NCBI RefSeq assembly: GCF_051106095.1
Contig: NC_135787.1
Location: 177,131,501 to 177,195,500, forward strand
DNA length: 64,000 nucleotides
Source: Pogona vitticeps
Taxonomy: Eukaryota; Chordata; Lepidosauria; Squamata; Agamidae
Reading direction: 5' to 3'
Shown here: one piece after another, positions 37,551 to 47,960 of the stretch
Numbering within the stretch: the stretch's first letter is position 1
How the letters are laid out: each line of letters opens with the position of its first letter
Translations under genes and position numbers: made by a program
The notes under the pieces: generated by a model
What the model was told of the DNA's origin: nothing
What the model saw: the letters and a program-made list of their open reading frames with translations, nothing else
Database searches by the model: none

Positions 37551-38559
37551 CTAATAAGTCACACTACAGTCGCCCCATTGAACCAGTGGGGATTTGGTGA
37601 GTCCACTCTTTTGTATGTTCCATTGATTCAAATGGGCCTACTCTACTTGAGACTTACTGTGCTAAAATAAGTCATAACTAGAGTAGGCCCTTTTGAATAA
37701 ATGGAACTTACAAAGGACCCACCAGATCCGCAATGAGTCAATGGGCCTACCTTGGTATAAATTACTATGCTAAGCAACAGGATTTCAGCCTATGAATCAC
37801 AAACCTCTCTATGTGAGTTCATTCTTTCATCATTAATGTTTAAATAGTAAAGTCTTGTAAAAATGTCATTACTGGTCCAATTAAAACATTTAAGGCATTT
37901 TATGGCACACCTGTGACTAATCACAGTTATGAACATAGAACTCATGCATCAAACTGTGCACTCCACAGCATATTTAGAGCATAGATCTCATAATCTATTT
38001 CATAATACTGTGATCAATGCAAAATTTCTTGGGCTACAAAAAAAGCAGATCAAAATAGAGAATTCTGATGCAAAGTATTTTGTCATACTATGATCCCATG
38101 TATGGCCCCCGCCATTTTTCAACATTTAAAAAAGCATTTGTCAGTCAAAAGCCATTATTCCTTTGAAAAGATGTAAGTTCAAAAGCCCATCATAAAATTA
38201 AAATGCTTCTGGTATGCTATGAAATGACAGATCTGATTGCACACATCATATTTCAAACATGCCAAAATACATTCTTTGAAAGTCAACCTGTCTGTAGCAT
38301 CTTCAAGATAATGCATAGAAGGTAATATGGAGTTATTATGATATATTAAAAGGGGAGAAAACCTTTTGAACAAATCATTTTTGCAAAGTCTAATTGCCAG
38401 TCAAATTACATCTAAACAGGTAAACTCCATCTTAAAACAGATCAGTCCATAGACCAGGGGTCCCCAACCTCCGGTCCGCGGCCCGGTGCCGGTCCTTGGG
38501 CTTCTCTGCCCCACCCCCGCCCGCCCACCCGCCTTTTCCCCTTCGAAAACACACAGACA

Positions 38560-38965
38560 CACCTGCCTGCCCTATCGCCTGGCTTCCCATTCACTGGCGC
38601 GGACCCTATTGCCTCCTCCCCTTCCAAAATACACAAGCGCGCGTGCGCGCACCCCCCTCCCCCGCCCCAATTGCCTGCCTTTTCCTGCCCTTCCGTGCCT
38701 TCCAGGTTGCCTGCCTGGAGGCACGGACCCCATTGCCTCCTTCTCCCCTTGCAAAATATACGCGCGCGCGCACCCCCCCCTCCCCCGCCCCAATTGCCTG
38801 CCTTTTCCTGCCCTTCCGTGCCTTCCAGGTTGCCTGCCTGGAGGCACGGACCCCATTGCCTCCTTCTCCCCTTGCAAAATACACGTGCGCACGCACCCCC
38901 CTGCCCCAATTGCCAGCCTTATCTGCCCTCCTGTGCCTTCCAGGTTGCCTGCCTGGAGCATCAGG
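38560..38965. repeat. Tandem repeat of about 120 bp inside the hAT element
   Basis: Units begin CAATTGCCTGCCTTTTCCTG at 38668 and 38791 and, with changes, at 38907; a diverged unit precedes at about 38560. Spacing is 123 and 116 bases. Each unit contains the near-palindrome CCAGGTTGCCTGCCTGG and ends in an alternating purine/pyrimidine run (CGCGCGCGCGCAC). Overlapping open frames on both strands are a consequence of the repeat and of high GC. Confidence 0.85.
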
Positions 38966-39094
38966 CAGGGAGCTGGGGAAGTTTGTGGTTTTGCCCAACT
39001 CTCCACAGAGACTGCCCTGCAGACGGAGGGAGCAGAACCACCCATCCTTGGAAAAAAATTCCCTTACTGCTATTTCTCTACTCTGCATGATCAA

Positions 39095-39415
39095 TAACTA
39101 CATGCTATCAACTCAACTCTAATTTACAGTGACCTTTCCAGGATTTTCTAGGTATGACTAATGACTAATGTTGTAAGCCGCCCAGAGACCTTTGGGTAGA
39201 GTGGGTGGCATCTAAGTTAAATAAGTTAAAATAAATAAATAAATAAATAATCAGAAGTAGTTTATGCTCCTCTCCTCTGGGGCTTTCTTAGATATTGTAT
39301 CTTGTCTGAGACTACACAGAGCAGCTCTTTTCTTGGGGGACACAGTGGAGAATTGAACTCCCAATCTTTGGTTCCTCAGTGAGGTACCCAGTTCATTGAG
39401 CTATCCAGCCACCTC
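39095..39415 (-). mobile_element. tRNA-derived SINE interrupted by an L2-type tail
   Basis: Read on the minus strand it starts GAGGTGGCTGGATAGCTCAA (A-box region), has GGGAGTTCAATTCTCC (B box), and continues through AGTCTCAGACAAGATACAAT. A plus-strand L2-type end (GTAAGCCGCCCAGAGACC... AAATAAAT, about 39160-39250) interrupts it; the SINE resumes at CATACCTAGAAAATCCTGG. The body belongs to a SINE type widespread in squamates (inference from memory). Confidence 0.7.
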
Positions 39416-39804
39416 TTACAGCAGTTTAGCAGCAACAAGACAAGGTATTAATTTTTCTCTCTTAAATATATTGTTTCTAGGCTATGAGACAGAAAAAACT
39501 GAGAAAATAGGGTAGGGTTACAAATGAGAGACCTCAACACTGGCCTCTCCCTAGTAAAACTGAATGAATGCAGTTCTCTATTCATGTAGAACTTGGCACT
39601 GGTGCAGTTGGGTGTGCACATTCTGAAAACATGTGAAGGTGATGGTTTTTTAATCTATCTTTGATGATTATCCTCCTAAGACAAGTCTTTTGTAAGACTA
39701 ATAGGTCCAGATTGTACCCCAGACAGCATGGCCAGTATTTAGGAATGATGGAGATTGTAGTCTGAAATGTCTGCTTCTGTTCTTAATGAGTCTTAATGTG
39801 GACT

Positions 39805-39935
39805 TATTTATTTACTTAAAATATTTTTACCACATCTTTCTCCTTGAAAGGAACTAAGGCAGCTTACAACATTAAAACACAAAATTAAGGCTAACCCAAG
39901 TGAGCATATAAATACTAAAAAAGGTCAAACAAATA
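39805..39935 (-). mobile_element. L2-type LINE 3' UTR fragment
   Basis: TTATTTATTTACTTAAAATA, AGGCAGCTTACAACATTAAA and ATATAAATACTAAAAAAGG match the minus-strand L2 3' ends at 8876 and 26745. It is the target of the following Tc1 insertion. Confidence 0.6.
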
Positions 39936-41275
39936 CAGTGGATATAAAAAGTTTACACACCCCCTGTTAAAATGTCAATTGTCTGTGATGTAAAAAAATG
40001 AGACAAAAATAAATCATTTCAGAACTTTTTCCACCTTTAATGAGACTTATGAACTGTACAACTCAGTTGAACAAGAAACTGAAATCTTTTAGGTGGAGGG
40101 AAGTAAAAATAAAAACCTGAAATAATATGGTTGCATCTGTGTGCACACCCTTAAACTAATACTTTGTCGAAGCACCTTTTGATTTTATTATATCACCCAG
40201 CCTTTTTGGGTATGAGTCTATCAGTATGGCACATCTTGACTTGGCAATATTTGCCCACTCTTCTTTCCAAAAACACTCCAAATCTGTCCGATTGCAAGGG
40301 CATCTCCTGTGCACAGCCCTCTTCAGATCACCCCACAGATACGTATTCAATTGGATTCAGGTCTGGGCTCTGGCTGGGCCATTCCAAAAGGTTAATCTTC
40401 TGGTGAAGCAATTCCTCTGTTGATTTGGATGTATGATTTGGGTCACTGTCATGTTGAAAGATGAAGTTCCTCCTCATGTTCAGCTTCCTAGCAGAAGCCT
40501 GAAGATTTTGTGCCAATATTGACTGGTATTTTTGAACTGTTCATAATTCCTTCTAGCTTGACTAAGGTCCCTGTCCCAGCTGAAGAAAAATAGCCCCAAA
40601 GCATGATGTGGCCACCACCATGCTTCACTGTGGATATGGTGTTCTTTTGGTGATGTACAGTGTTGTTTTTGCACCAAACAGATCTTTTGGAATTATGGTT
40701 GAAAAGTTCAACCTTGGTTTTATCAGACCATAACACTTTTTCCCACATGCTTTTGGGATACTTCAGATGTGTTTTTGAAAAATTTAGTCAGGCTTGGATG
40801 TTTTTCTTTGTAAGAAAAGTCTTGCCACTCTACCCCACAGCCCAAACATATGAAGAAGACGGGAGATTGTTGTCACATGTACCACACAGCCTGTACGTGC
40901 CAGATATTCCTGCAGCTCCTTTAATGTTGCTGTAGGCCTCTTGGCAGCCTCCCTGACCAATTTTCTTCTAGTATTTTCATCACTTTTGCAGAGACATCCA
41001 GTTCTTGATAATGTCACTGTTGCGCAATATTTTCTACACTTGATGATGACTGTCTTCACTGTGTTCCATGGTATATCTAATGCCTTCAAAATTCTTTTAT
41101 ATCCTTCTTCTGACTGATACTTTTTTAACAATGAGATCCCTCTGATGCTTTGAAAGCTCTCTGTGGACCATGGCTTCTGCTGTAGGATGTGACTAAGAAA
41201 ATGTCAGGATAGACCTACTAGCATAGCTGATCTTTATTTAGGATTCCTCAGAGGCACTTTAAATGATGGCATAAC
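39936..41275 (-). mobile_element. Tc1-like transposon, right end missing
   Basis: Left end TA then CAGTGGATATAAAAAGTTTA then CACACC, typical of a Tc1 family known from fish and frogs. The sequence runs through the complete transposase region to about 41275 (AAATGATGGCATAAC), where it stops without the right terminal repeat. It lies inside the hAT element. Confidence 0.85.
40156..41171 (-). pseudogene. Degraded Tc1-family transposase
   Basis: Start at 41171 gives MVHRELSKHQRDL. An extra base in the A-run near 41125 shifts frame to KKYQSEEGYKRILKALDIPW (first helix-turn-helix, 41050-41131). The second DNA-binding part reads LKELQEYLARTGCVVHVTTI and GLWGRVARL. A further frame change leads to [12 protein letters not shown] with the first catalytic Asp (about 40735), [17 protein letters not shown], then [13 protein letters not shown] with the second Asp (near 40440) and [14 protein letters not shown] with the third acidic residue (near 40340): a DD34E triad. 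The C-terminus WANIAKSRCAILIDSYPKRL ... KGASTKY is intact to the stop at 40156. About 340 codons, the usual length for Tc1, but at least three frame disruptions; all three catalytic residues survive. Confidence 0.88.
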
Positions 41276-42054
41276 ATACTACTGCATAACAAGTACCCAC
41301 ACGCATGTATGCTCCACCATGCCACCCCCATTCATGGACACTGGCGGTGGCAACCCCCCCCCCCCCCGGTCCTTGGAAGAATAGCCTTCAACAAAACCGG
41401 TCCCTGGCATTAAAAAGGTTGGGGACCACTGCCATAGACTACTGTCACCCTGGAAAAGTCTGAGTGATTTCAAGTGAAGCTTTTATCATGCCATTATCAG
41501 ACTAAATCATTCAACTTAATGAGAACTCTAGACCTTGTTCGTAACTCTCCCTCAGTGTTCCACCTCTGGAAAATCAGTGGAAAATCCATTAAGGAAAAAA
41601 AGACAGGAGAATTGTGCAATGCTATTTGCTTATGAACTCCATCTGGAAATGTCCTCTTGAATCTAAAGTGACAAGATTCTGTTGCAGATGAATGACAGAA
41701 AATCATCCTTCGCATGTGAATGGCAACAGAAATGATGACAGAGGACTGGGGAGATTGTGTTTCAGCCCCTCATACATTGACAGTTCCCACATTAAAAATG
41801 TCTTAGTTCTACATTCACATTGAATACAATAAGTATGTACTGTATGCCCATTTTAGTACTCTCACTACATTCATTTCTCCTTGACATGAAAAGCCAATTG
41901 TGTTAGTATGGTCCATAACATTTATTCTGATCAGATCCTGGAAATAATAAGAATCCCTCTTTTCTTTTCTTTTTCCTTCTTTTTTGCAATAAGTGAGGCA
42001 TAACTAACTTACAGTATGATTGTAACTTAGTAAGGAAAAACTTCATTCTTTTTA

Positions 42055-42536
42055 CAGTGGTACCACAACTTATAGCCGTCCTGACTTACGACCAATTCGA
42101 GTTACGACCAGCTCCGGCCGCAAAATTTTGCATTGACTTGCAACCGAAGCTTTGAATTATGATCAGAAAAAGGTAGGCAAAAAGGCGAGGAATTCAAAAT
42201 GCTCGCCGTTGGTTGGCAAAGAGGCTCCTTCTTTGTAGCTCTTTCATCCCAATGGTTAGAGTGTGTGCGTTTGCAGAGAGGCTTCGGACTGCCTGGTGCT
42301 GCTTTCTGCTTCTGGGTGAGTGTATACAGGGTTTTGCAGTGTGGGTTTGGGCTGGGGGGGTTATGTTTCTGTGCTGTGATCTTTTTTTGTTTTTTGGTGA
42401 TTTTCCCCCCAGCCCCAGCGCATTCCGATGGGGCTTGCCGTGTTTGTTTGGGCTTTTTTGGTGCTTTGACTTACAACCAATTCGGGTTACAACCATTTTC
42501 TGGAATGGATTAAGTTCGTAAGTCGAGGCACCACTG
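42055..42536. mobile_element. Tigger-like MITE, second subfamily
   Basis: Starts CAGTGGTACCACAACTTATA, continues GACTTACGACCAATTCG, and ends CGTAAGTCGAGGCACCACTG, flanked by TA on both sides. The subterminal parts (ACTTACGACC / TTACAACCA) are inverted repeats. Interior differs from the copy at 14474. No transposase. Confidence 0.8.
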
Positions 42537-42707
42537 TACTATGCAATTTGTAAACTGCTGAGATATTTAGAGGAGTGAGGGCTGCCTGAATAGCAGGGGA
42601 GGAACATTGCAAGGTTAAAGAGATTACTCATGCTGTGGCTCACACTGTTTCTTGCTGCAATTATGTGAATAGATGGGAGCACACATTAGTTGAATCACAG
42701 GCTAGTG

Positions 42708-42744
42708 CAGTGATGGTGAACCTTTTTGAGCCCGAGTGCCCAAA

Positions 42745-42752
<8 letters not shown>
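42708..42752 (+). mobile_element. Left end of a hAT element
   Basis: CAGTGATGGTGAACCTTTTT and GAGCCCGAGTGCCCAAACTG match the left end of the complete copy at 43895. The copy then runs into a GT/GA repeat, and no matching right end was found. Confidence 0.6.
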
Positions 42753-42794
<42 letters not shown>

Positions 42795-43260
42795 ATGGGC
42801 TGGTTGGCGTTCCATGGGGATGTCACCAGGGCGTGTGTGTGACCCAAGCATTCGGGAGCTGGCAGAGGCTGGCTTCAGAAGTCGAGTGGAAGAGATGAAC
42901 AGGTGGATATTCCTGGTGGAAGCCAGTGGATGTTGGCAGGCAGAACTTCGGGAAGAAGTTGCCAGAACATTGGTCAGTGGATACACCCAAGTTTAAGCCG
43001 GTTGACGGCAGTGGACGAGCTCGCCCCTTAGTTGTTCTCTCTCTCTCTCTCTCATAGGGCCTGAAGCGTCATCTATCCCAGGGGGATGCGAGAGACCAGA
43101 AGGCAAGGGTCCTGCTGGAGCTGAACCAGATTGTTGTCTGCACTGAGTATACCCATTTAGCCTCTTTTCCAAAACCAATAAAAGAATTTTCAGGAATGAT
43201 TTTGAAGCGCTGTCTTGTTTGTCAGGGGCTGTCATGGGATTATCTTCCCCATCCCCTCAT
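42749..43260. other. Unclassified segment bounded by GT/GA and CT simple repeats
   Basis: A GT tract passing into a GA tract (about 42749-42794) and a CT tract (about 43036-43055) bracket a moderately GC-rich segment. An open frame at 42815-42996 (MGMSPGRVCD... EEVARTLVSGYTQV) shows no domain I know. Near 43175 is CCAATAAAAGAATTTTCAGG, a polyadenylation-like signal. Possibly a retroelement piece; not assignable. Confidence 0.3.
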
Positions 43261-43894
43261 TATATCTGGGGTCCAATGCCTGGGGTGGGTCTTTGTGAAG
43301 TCATGGTTTGGGGCCTTGTGATGTCACAGGAATTGGGAACATAATATTTCTCCATGCATGTGTGAGGGAGTGAGCTAGGCATTGTGGGTTCCCTGTCTGA
43401 GCTCCTAAGCAAGTATATTATGTGTCATGTTGGACAGACACAGGAAGCCAGTCAGCCCTGGTGCCATTCAGAGAGGGTTGGAGTTGGGTACCCAAACACT
43501 ATGGCCACCCCGTAACAATAAATGAGACTTGCTCCTTCCCTTCCACCACTGCTCCTCACATTTGTTTGCCTGGCCTGGAGATTCAGGGGAGCCCAGCCAT
43601 TTCCTGGCACAGCAGCTCATTCTCTGAGACCTGGCAAGCCTCATCAACACCATGAGCACTTCATGGATAGCTCCTTGCAGAGTACCAGTTGGGAGAAAAT
43701 ATTCCACTTCAAAAAAGCTTCCAGTCCAACTTCTCACACCAGTGCCACAACCAAGGAAATGGAGATGGGCAATGATTTAGAGATGAGCGTACCTTAAAAT
43801 TCACATGGATCCATGCCATGGATAGATAGCAAAAATACACTGGTACTGCAAAATCTGCTGCTTGAGGGCAGTGGCTGCCTCTGAGTGCCTAATG

Positions 43895-44283
43895 CAGTGA
43901 TGGTGAACTTTTTTTGAGCCTGAGTGCCCAAACTGCAACACAAAATCAACTTATTTATTTCAAAGTGCCAATACTGCAATTAAAACCTGAATGATGAAGT
44001 TTTGTTTAGAAAAAACAACTGCTCCTGTACTGCAAGAGTTAAATGCTTGTTCCCCCCCCCCAAAAAAAAGTGGGTGGTATTAACAAATAAATACTTACTG
44101 GTCCTCCAATCCCCCATTGCACTAGACTGGTAATGGTTGCCATTGCACCCCTCCGCTAGACCACTGCACCAGCAGAGGGGAATGCCGAAATCCAGGATTG
44201 GAGGACGGGTAAGTATTTCTCTATGGCAACTTACAGCTCTGTGTGCCAACTGTTGCATGTGTGCCATAGGTTCACCATCACTG
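43895..44283. mobile_element. hAT element with imperfect 8-bp target duplication
   Basis: Starts CAGTGATGGTGAACTTTTTT and ends GCCATAGGTTCACCATCACTG trimmed to the same end type (last 12 bases TTCACCATCACTG). Flanks GCCTAATG and GTCTAGTG differ at two of eight positions. Interior includes AAGTGCCAATACTGCAATTA and a C/A run near 44055. Non-coding. Confidence 0.75.
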
Positions 44284-44619
44284 GTCTAGTGACTTCTGGC
44301 ATTCAGTTTAAAAAACAACTGAAAATATCAATTTTAGGTATATCAGACAAATGGAAAAGTAAGGATTTGCTTCTTTTTTTTTTTTAAAGCTACAACTATT
44401 ACCTATTGGATACATGAGAACTCTAACTAGCTGGTTGAATAGTTCATTGGGTTGGAGTATAGGAGTTTTATTCCTCATTGTGCCTCCATGTGAAGAGCCA
44501 GCCTGTGTAGTTCTGGGCAAAGCAGAGTCTCAAGAGTGCCAACAGGGAATTGTAAACCACTTCTGAGCACTTATACCTAGGAAACCGTAGCAAGGGTTGA
44601 ACACATAATTATTACCATA

Positions 44620-44973
44620 AGGTAAAGGTAAAGGTTCCCCTTGACAATTTGTCCAATCGTGTCCAACTCTAGGGGGCGGTGCTCATCTCCGTTTCCAACC
44701 CACAGAGCTAGTGTTTTGTCCGAAGACAATCTTCCGTGGTCACGTGGCCAGTGCGACTCGACACGGAATGCCGTTACCTTCCCACTGTGGTGGTACCTAT
44801 TTATCCACTCGCATTTTTGCATTTTGCATGCTTTCAAGCCGCTAGGTTGGTGGGAGCTGGGACAAGCGACGAGGGCTCACTCAGTTGCGTGGATTCGATC
44901 TTACAACTGCAGGTCTTCTCACCTTGCAGCACAGAGGCTTCTGCGGTTTAACCCGCAGCACCACCACGTCCCC
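44620..44973 (-). mobile_element. Complete tRNA-derived SINE with 13-bp target duplication
   Basis: Read on the minus strand: GGGACGTGGTGGTGCTGCGG, then GGTTAAACCGC (A-box region), AGATCGAATCC (B box), a body with GGTAACGGCATTCCGTGTCG, and the end GAGTTGGACACGATTGGAC with a CCTTTACC-type tail. The tail resembles the Bov-B 3' end, which suggests Bov-B supplied the machinery. AATTATTACCATA flanks both sides exactly (44607-44619, 44974-44986). Confidence 0.88.
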
Positions 44974-45009
44974 AATTATTACCATAGCTGCAATTATTTG
45001 CACATATAT

Positions 45010-45320
45010 CAATAAAAATTATTTATTTATTTATTTATTTAATTTATACCCCGCCTATCTGGCCCACCAGACCACTCTAGGCGGCTTCCATATAAAATCA
45101 AATAATAAAACATAGACAAATACATACATAATCAAACAAGAACAGCAGTAAAAAGGAAAAGGAAAAGTAAGAAAAAATCAAGAGTTGGCTGGAGGGAAGG
45201 CCTGAATAAACAGCCATGTTTTTAATTGGGTTTTAAAGGTGCCCAGCGTGGGGGCCGCGCGAATCGCGGTTCCAGAGGCGAGGAGCCACTGCCGAGAAGG
45301 CCTGTTTTTCAAGCTCTCAT
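45010..45320 (-). mobile_element. L2-type LINE 3' end
   Basis: A TTTA tract, then ACCCCGCCTATCTGG and GACCACTCTAGGCGGC; minus-strand reading of about 45180-45235 gives LKTWLFIQAFPPANS, and further upstream GTAIRAAPTLGTF. A 5'-truncated copy of the same subfamily as 27554-27935. It starts 24 bases from the SINE target duplication. Confidence 0.75.
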
Positions 45321-45617
45321 TCTAACTTGCTTACAATGCCAGGGTTGATTAACTGTGGCACATTTGAACACCTGAATTCAGCACAAATTAATCTGGAAGA
45401 GCAGTTACAGGCACAATCTCCCTAGCACAGAACATCATTACCACACTGTCATCTAGTGGAATGTGACAGTAAAATTCTCCATTAATTTTCTTCAGGGTGT
45501 ATATTTTTATCTTTATTTCATTTTTTGTCTTCATTTGTATTCTGCCACTGTTGTCTGCATGTGAGTGAGTGGGGGAAAATTAAGTGGAGCTTTTCCATCC
45601 TGACCAGGATTAGAATA

Positions 45618-45889
45618 CAGTGGACCCTCTACTTACGGAATTAATCCGTATTGGAACGGTGGCTGCAAGTCGAAAAGTCTGTAGGTCGAATCTCCATTGA
45701 CCTACAATGCACTGAAAACCGATTAATCCCATAACTGGCAGTTTTTATTCTATTTTTGTTCCATTTTGTTTTTTTTCTGGTCTGTAGGTCGATTCTCCGG
45801 CTGCAAGTCAAATCTAAATTTTGCGGCCAGAGAAGTCTATAACTCGAAAAGTCTGTAAGTCGAGCCGTCTGTAAGTCGAGGGTCCATTG
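45618..45889. mobile_element. Tigger-like MITE, third subfamily
   Basis: Starts CAGTGGACCCTCTACTTACG and ends GTAAGTCGAGGGTCCATTG, flanked by TA. Interior has GCAAGTCGAAAAGTCTGTAG facing a similar inverted stretch near 45840. 272 bases, non-coding. Confidence 0.8.
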
Positions 45890-46214
45890 TAACATATTTA
45901 TTCCAGGGAAATTATGTGGGATAAATCACTGTACTTTTCTGAAGGAAATACCATATCTTCTCTGGGTGAAGTAGCCAGGGTCAAGGAAAGGAGCGAACAC
46001 ACAGTGCTTCACCAAGAAACTAGTTTTATTTTTGTTGGTAAAATTAAAAGTAGGATAATTGTCTCTCAGCTTCCTGTGTGTAGTTCAATGTATCCATGAC
46101 AACCACATCATAGCCTTTATCTGCTTCTTTGATGATGATTTTGTCAGCAAAAGGTAAAACTAAGTGCAAAATGTACGAGCTTATACAAAGTCCCATTACC
46201 TTTGGGGTCACTCT

Positions 46215-47340
46215 TATACACCTCTTGTCATGGAGACCGCTTTGGTCACCTTAGTGAATGACCTATGCTAGGAACTGGACAGAGGGGGTGTGTGTCCCTG
46301 TTGATTCTGCTGGACCTCTTAGTGGCTTTCAGTACCATCAACCGTGATATCTTTCTGGGCCATCTTTTTGGGATAGGACTTGGAAACACGGCTTTATGGA
46401 GGTTCCCATCCTTTCTGGAGGGGAGAGCTGAGAAAGTGGTGCTGGGGGACTCCTATTCTACACCCAGGCTATGAGCCTGTAGGGTCCTCAGGTTTCTGCC
46501 CCCCCCCCCATGTTATCTAGCATCTACATGAAACTTCTGAGAGAGATTGTATGGAGTTTTGAGGTTTTGTGTCACCAGTGTGTGATGGATTACTAAAATG
46601 TAATCCAGATGTGACAGAGATGCTCCTGGTCAGTCAAAAGGCAGATCAAGGAATAGGGATTTTGTTTGTGCTATATGAGGTTACACTCCCTCTGAAAACA
46701 CAGGTGCACAGCTTGGATGTTTTCCTGGACTCCTGGTGACCAGGAGTGCATTCACACAGTTAAAACTGGTGTGCTAGCTCCACCTGCTCCTGGAGATGTC
46801 TGATCTGGACATAGTGACACATGTCTTAGTTATATCTTGTCTGAATTATTGTAATATGCTCTATGTGGGTCTGCCTTTGGAAAGTTCAGAAACTTCAGTG
46901 GGTCCCAAATGCCAGATTGTTAACTGGGGCTGGTTAACAAGGATCAAATAACCCTCCTGTTACAGCAGCTCCACTGTCGGCCAACCTGTTTCAAGGCATG
47001 ATTCAAAGTGATGGTTTTAACCTATAAAGCCCAAACCAGTTTAGGTCCAAGCTATCTTCAAACCACATCTCCTGTTATGAGCCTGCCCAGGCCTTGAGAT
47101 AATAAGGGAAGATCTTTCTCTCAGTCCTACCACCCTTACAAGTGAATTTGATGGGAACATGGGAGAGGGTCTTTTCTGTTGTCAATCTCACATATTTGTT
47201 TAATTCTTTTAAAATATTTGTATACTTTTTGGTTTTGGATTTATATATATTGTCTTTTTAATGATGTAAGCCACCTTAGGTTCTTTTTAAGGAGAAAGGC
47301 GGGGTAACAATATTTTGAATACATAAAATAAAGAAATTAA
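46215..47340 (+). mobile_element. L2-type LINE, ORF2 part and 3' end
   Basis: 46265-46474 reads LLILLDLLVAFSTINRDIFL, FPSFLEGRAEKVVLGDS. Further on, the LDY..NALYVGLPL-like region (near 46860) and the QFKVMVLTYKA-like region (near 47010) follow. The 3' UTR ends GATGTAAGCCACCTTAGG, GGAGAAAGGCGGGGTAACAA, then an A-rich tail. Truncated at the 5' end, with frameshifts and a C-run at 46499-46510; inactive. Confidence 0.8.
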
Positions 47341-47519
47341 TAAAATACACTGATAAATATATTACAACCAAAGTTCAAAACAAATTGCAGTTTACTAAAC
47401 AAGATTTCAACACAGGTGACCTTGTTAGTTTGTTGAAGGAAAACAAGATTTTGCATCACCTCCACTATTTTTGTGGATAGCATGCATTTCATAAGATCCA
47501 TGAGTTATTAACTTTGTTC

Positions 47520-47547
47520 ATTTGCCTTTCTTTCTTTCTTTCTTTCT

Positions 47548-47578
<31 letters not shown>

Positions 47579-47625
47579 TTAGATTTCTATGTCACTCATA
47601 TACAACGGATCTTATCATCTCCATG
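47520..47625 (-). repeat. TTTC/TTTA microsatellite with L2-like tail
   Basis: TTTC units (about 47527-47549) pass into TTTA units (to about 47580), then TTAGATTTCTATGTCACTCA, which resembles the start of a minus-strand LINE or SINE tail. Too short to classify further. Confidence 0.5.
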
Positions 47626-47819
47626 TTTCTTTGCATGTACTGATAGCTCTTTCATGCACATGTTGCAGTAAATGTAACTTCTTCTCAAGCAGAAAGGGGG
47701 GGAAATTCTCAACCGCAAGGGGTGAAAAACGTACTAAACCTTTTTCTGGACAACAACTCCACGTTACTGCATAAAGATTTTATCACTTTCCTACTTCTTG
47801 CTACACACCAAGAACTTGC

Positions 47820-47960
47820 AAATCACTGGATAACCTACTTATGAATGTCTGGAAGTTGAGTCTTGGCAACTGGACTTCTTTCTTGTTAGCTTGAAACGTT
47901 CTGCTACTCATCCAAGTAGCTTCACCAGTCTTGGAAAACCTTACCTGGATGATGAGAATC
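47820..47960 (-). mobile_element. Penelope-like element 3' fragment
   Basis: Minus-strand reading contains GAAGCTACTTGGATGAGTAG, AGAACGTTTCAAGC and GTCCAGTTGCCAAGACTCAA, the typical 3' end of one Penelope-like subfamily, also found at 51290-51392. Confidence 0.65.

Larger units (their letters stand above)
36669..37790. mobile_element. Palindromic MITE family A, copy 2, split by a nested hAT-like element
   Basis: Left end GGCTGAAATCCTGTTCATTA (36669), right end GCTAAGCAACAGGATTTCAG then CC (37790). The right part (37559-37790) has the facing internal repeats TTCAAATGGGCCTACTCTA and TAGAGTAGGCCCTTTTGAA. The element is interrupted at 36699-37550; without the insertion it would be about 265 bases, like copy 1 at 12467. 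Confidence 0.7.
38455..41431. mobile_element. 2977-bp hAT element with perfect 8-bp target duplication and nested insertions
   Basis: Starts CAGGGGTCCCCAACCTCCGG and ends AAAAAGGTTGGGGACCACTG. CCATAGAC flanks both ends exactly (38447-38454, 41432-41439). These ends are hAT-type (Charlie-like). The native interior (38455-39090 and 41276-41431) is GC-rich with no transposase frame I can recognise, so this is a non-autonomous element. It has been expanded by a SINE (39095-39415), an L2 tail (39805-39935) and a Tc1 element (39936-41275). Confidence 0.85.

Noticed and set aside
38560-38965. CRISPR-like array
   Set aside because: Repeat units are adjacent with no unique spacers, and the sequence is vertebrate; it is a tandem duplication.
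38442-39122. Several overlapping open frames of 130-208 codons on both strands
   Set aside because: They overlie a GC-rich tandem repeat inside a hAT element; repeated peptide blocks follow the DNA unit and no domain is present.
39095-39415. tRNA gene
   Set aside because: A and B box-like sequence exists but the cloverleaf is not complete and the body continues as a SINE. The same holds for 44620-44973 and 50486-50725.
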